From positions 1 to 15,159 of the forward strand of contig JAGBOM010000026.1 in assembly GCA_017633865.1 (NCBI GenBank): a DNA stretch of 15,159 bases. Reading direction: 5' to 3'. Both the position numbers and the translations under genes were made by a program. The notes beneath the pieces are model-generated. The model saw nothing but the letters and a program-made list of their open reading frames with translations, did not search any database and had not been told where the DNA came from. Below, piece after piece: positions 14,404-15,159 of the stretch; the stretch's first letter is position 1, and every line of letters begins with the position of its first letter. The DNA comes from Opitutales bacterium. Its GTDB lineage: Bacteria; Verrucomicrobiota; Verrucomicrobiia; Opitutales; Intestinicryptomonadaceae.

Positions 14404-15159
14404 TTAGAATTTGCGCCAAACCATCTTGTTTACTATGCCCACGTAAGACTGGATAATCTTCACGACCTTTGTCGACACGTTTTCGTCGACGTAGTCGGGA
14501 ACGGGAAGGCCGTGCTGGCCGTCTTTGCAAAGCGCGACGGCCGTGTCCACCGCCTGAAGCAGGCTTTTTTCGTCGATTCCCGCGATTATAAAATCCCCCT
14601 TGTCTATCGCCTCGGGGCGCTCAGTGGAGGTGCGTATGCAAACCGCGGGGAACGGGCTGCCTATCGAGGCGAAGAAGCTGCTTTCCTCGGGAAGGGTGCC
14701 CGAGTCCGACACCACCGCGAAGGCGTTCATCTGAAGGCAGTTGTAGTCGTGAAAGCCCAAAGGCTCCTGCCTAATCACGCGCCTGTCCAGCTTGAATCCG
14801 GAAGACGCCAAGCGGTTTCTGGAGCGCGGGTGGCAGCTGTAAAGGACGGGCATGTCGTACTTTTCGGCCATGGCGTTTATGGCGGAGAAAAGCGACACGA
14901 AGTTTTTTTCGGTGTCGATATTTTCCTCGCGGTGCGCGCTTAAAAGTATGTACTTGCCCTTCTCCAAACCGAGGCGGCCATGCACGCCGCTTGACTTTAT
15001 TTCGCCGAGATTCGCGCGCAAGACCTCCGCCATCGGAGAGCCCGTAACGTAGGTGCGCTCCCGGGGCAGGCCGCATTCGGCAAGGTATCGGCGGGCGTGC
15101 TCGGAATACGCCATATTTACGTCGGAAATGATGTCCACAATTCTGCGGTTAGTCTCCTC
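14404..15159 (-). CDS. fnlC: FnlC/WbjD-type UDP-HexNAc 2-epimerase, 5' end cut off by window
   Basis: The last 251 residues of a WecB-superfamily non-hydrolysing 2-epimerase are present; the frame continues through the right edge with EETNRR as its first residues, so the GTG at 15138 is internal and not a start. FnlC (WbjD, Cap5G) performs the last step of UDP-L-FucNAc synthesis from UDP-GlcNAc, C2 epimerisation of UDP-L-PneNAc. In the fragment, NMAYSEHARRYLAECGL is at 15-31, TGSPM at 38-42, the catalytic-region SAHREENID follows at about 74-82, and SDSGTLPEESSFF and RTSTERPEA mark the second nucleotide-binding domain. The ending (VPDYVDENVSTKVVKIIQSY, then NKMVW) matches FnlC rather than WecB. 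FnlA and FnlB would be expected to the right. A plain UDP-GlcNAc 2-epimerase is the alternative. Confidence 0.9.
   Translation of the reverse strand, partial: EETNRRIVDIISDVNMAYSEHARRYLAECGLPRERTYVTGSPMAEVLRANLGEIKSSGVHGRLGLEKGKYILLSAHREENIDTEKNFVSLFSAINAMAEKYDMPVLYSCHPRSRNRLASSGFKLDRRVIRQEPLGFHDYNCLQMNAFAVVSDSGTLPEESSFFASIGSPFPAVCIRTSTERPEAIDKGDFIIAGIDEKSLLQAVDTAVALCKDGQHGLPVPDYVDENVSTKVVKIIQSYVGIVNKMVWRKF

Noticed and set aside
14338..14943. 201-codon plus-strand open frame
   Set aside because: It is antisense to the FnlC-type gene, which is clearly real; no domain is recognisable in it.

Overview
The window is an interior slice of a surface-polysaccharide (O-antigen or capsule type) biosynthesis locus from a bacterium. 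A Wzx-like flippase and a Wzy-like polymerase are present together, which points to the Wzx/Wzy-dependent route and most likely a Gram-negative host. I cannot place the lineage from sequence alone. The DNA is of intermediate GC with AT-rich patches, and most genes lack a clear Shine-Dalgarno sequence, as in Bacteroidota and some Verrucomicrobiota/Elusimicrobiota-like groups. No RNA gene, insertion sequence, CRISPR array or phage gene was seen, and no gene-free stretch exceeds 300 bases.

Layout. A right-hand leftward block (15159 to 10716) reads, in transcription order: the 3' part of an FnlC/WbjD-type UDP-HexNAc 2-epimerase, a WbuB-like family-4 glycosyltransferase, a CapA-like metallophosphatase-fold protein, and a second family-4 glycosyltransferase. 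A short rightward block (8423 to 10673) carries the Wzy-like polymerase and a TupA-like ATP-grasp protein, and it converges on the right-hand block. A long leftward block starts at about 8299, divergent from wzy. It carries a GINT1-N-type five-bladed-propeller protein, the Wzx-like flippase, an SDR oxidoreductase, a MenD-like thiamine-diphosphate enzyme, a polysaccharide pyruvyl transferase family protein and a family-2 glycosyltransferase. After a 138-bp gap comes an unrecognised membrane-anchored protein that runs off the left edge.

How the genes fit together (inference). FnlC and the WbuB-like transferase suggest that L-FucNAc, or a close relative, is made and added. The other two transferases, and perhaps the GINT1-N protein, would complete the repeat unit, which Wzx flips and Wzy polymerises. 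The CapA-like and TupA-like proteins suggest an amide-linked or amino-acid-derived decoration. The adjacent SDR, MenD-like and pyruvyl-transferase genes look like a cassette for an unusual keto-acid-derived sugar or substituent. This cassette is the part most likely to hold undescribed chemistry. The initiating transferase and the FnlA/FnlB enzymes are not in the window and would be expected beyond the right edge.
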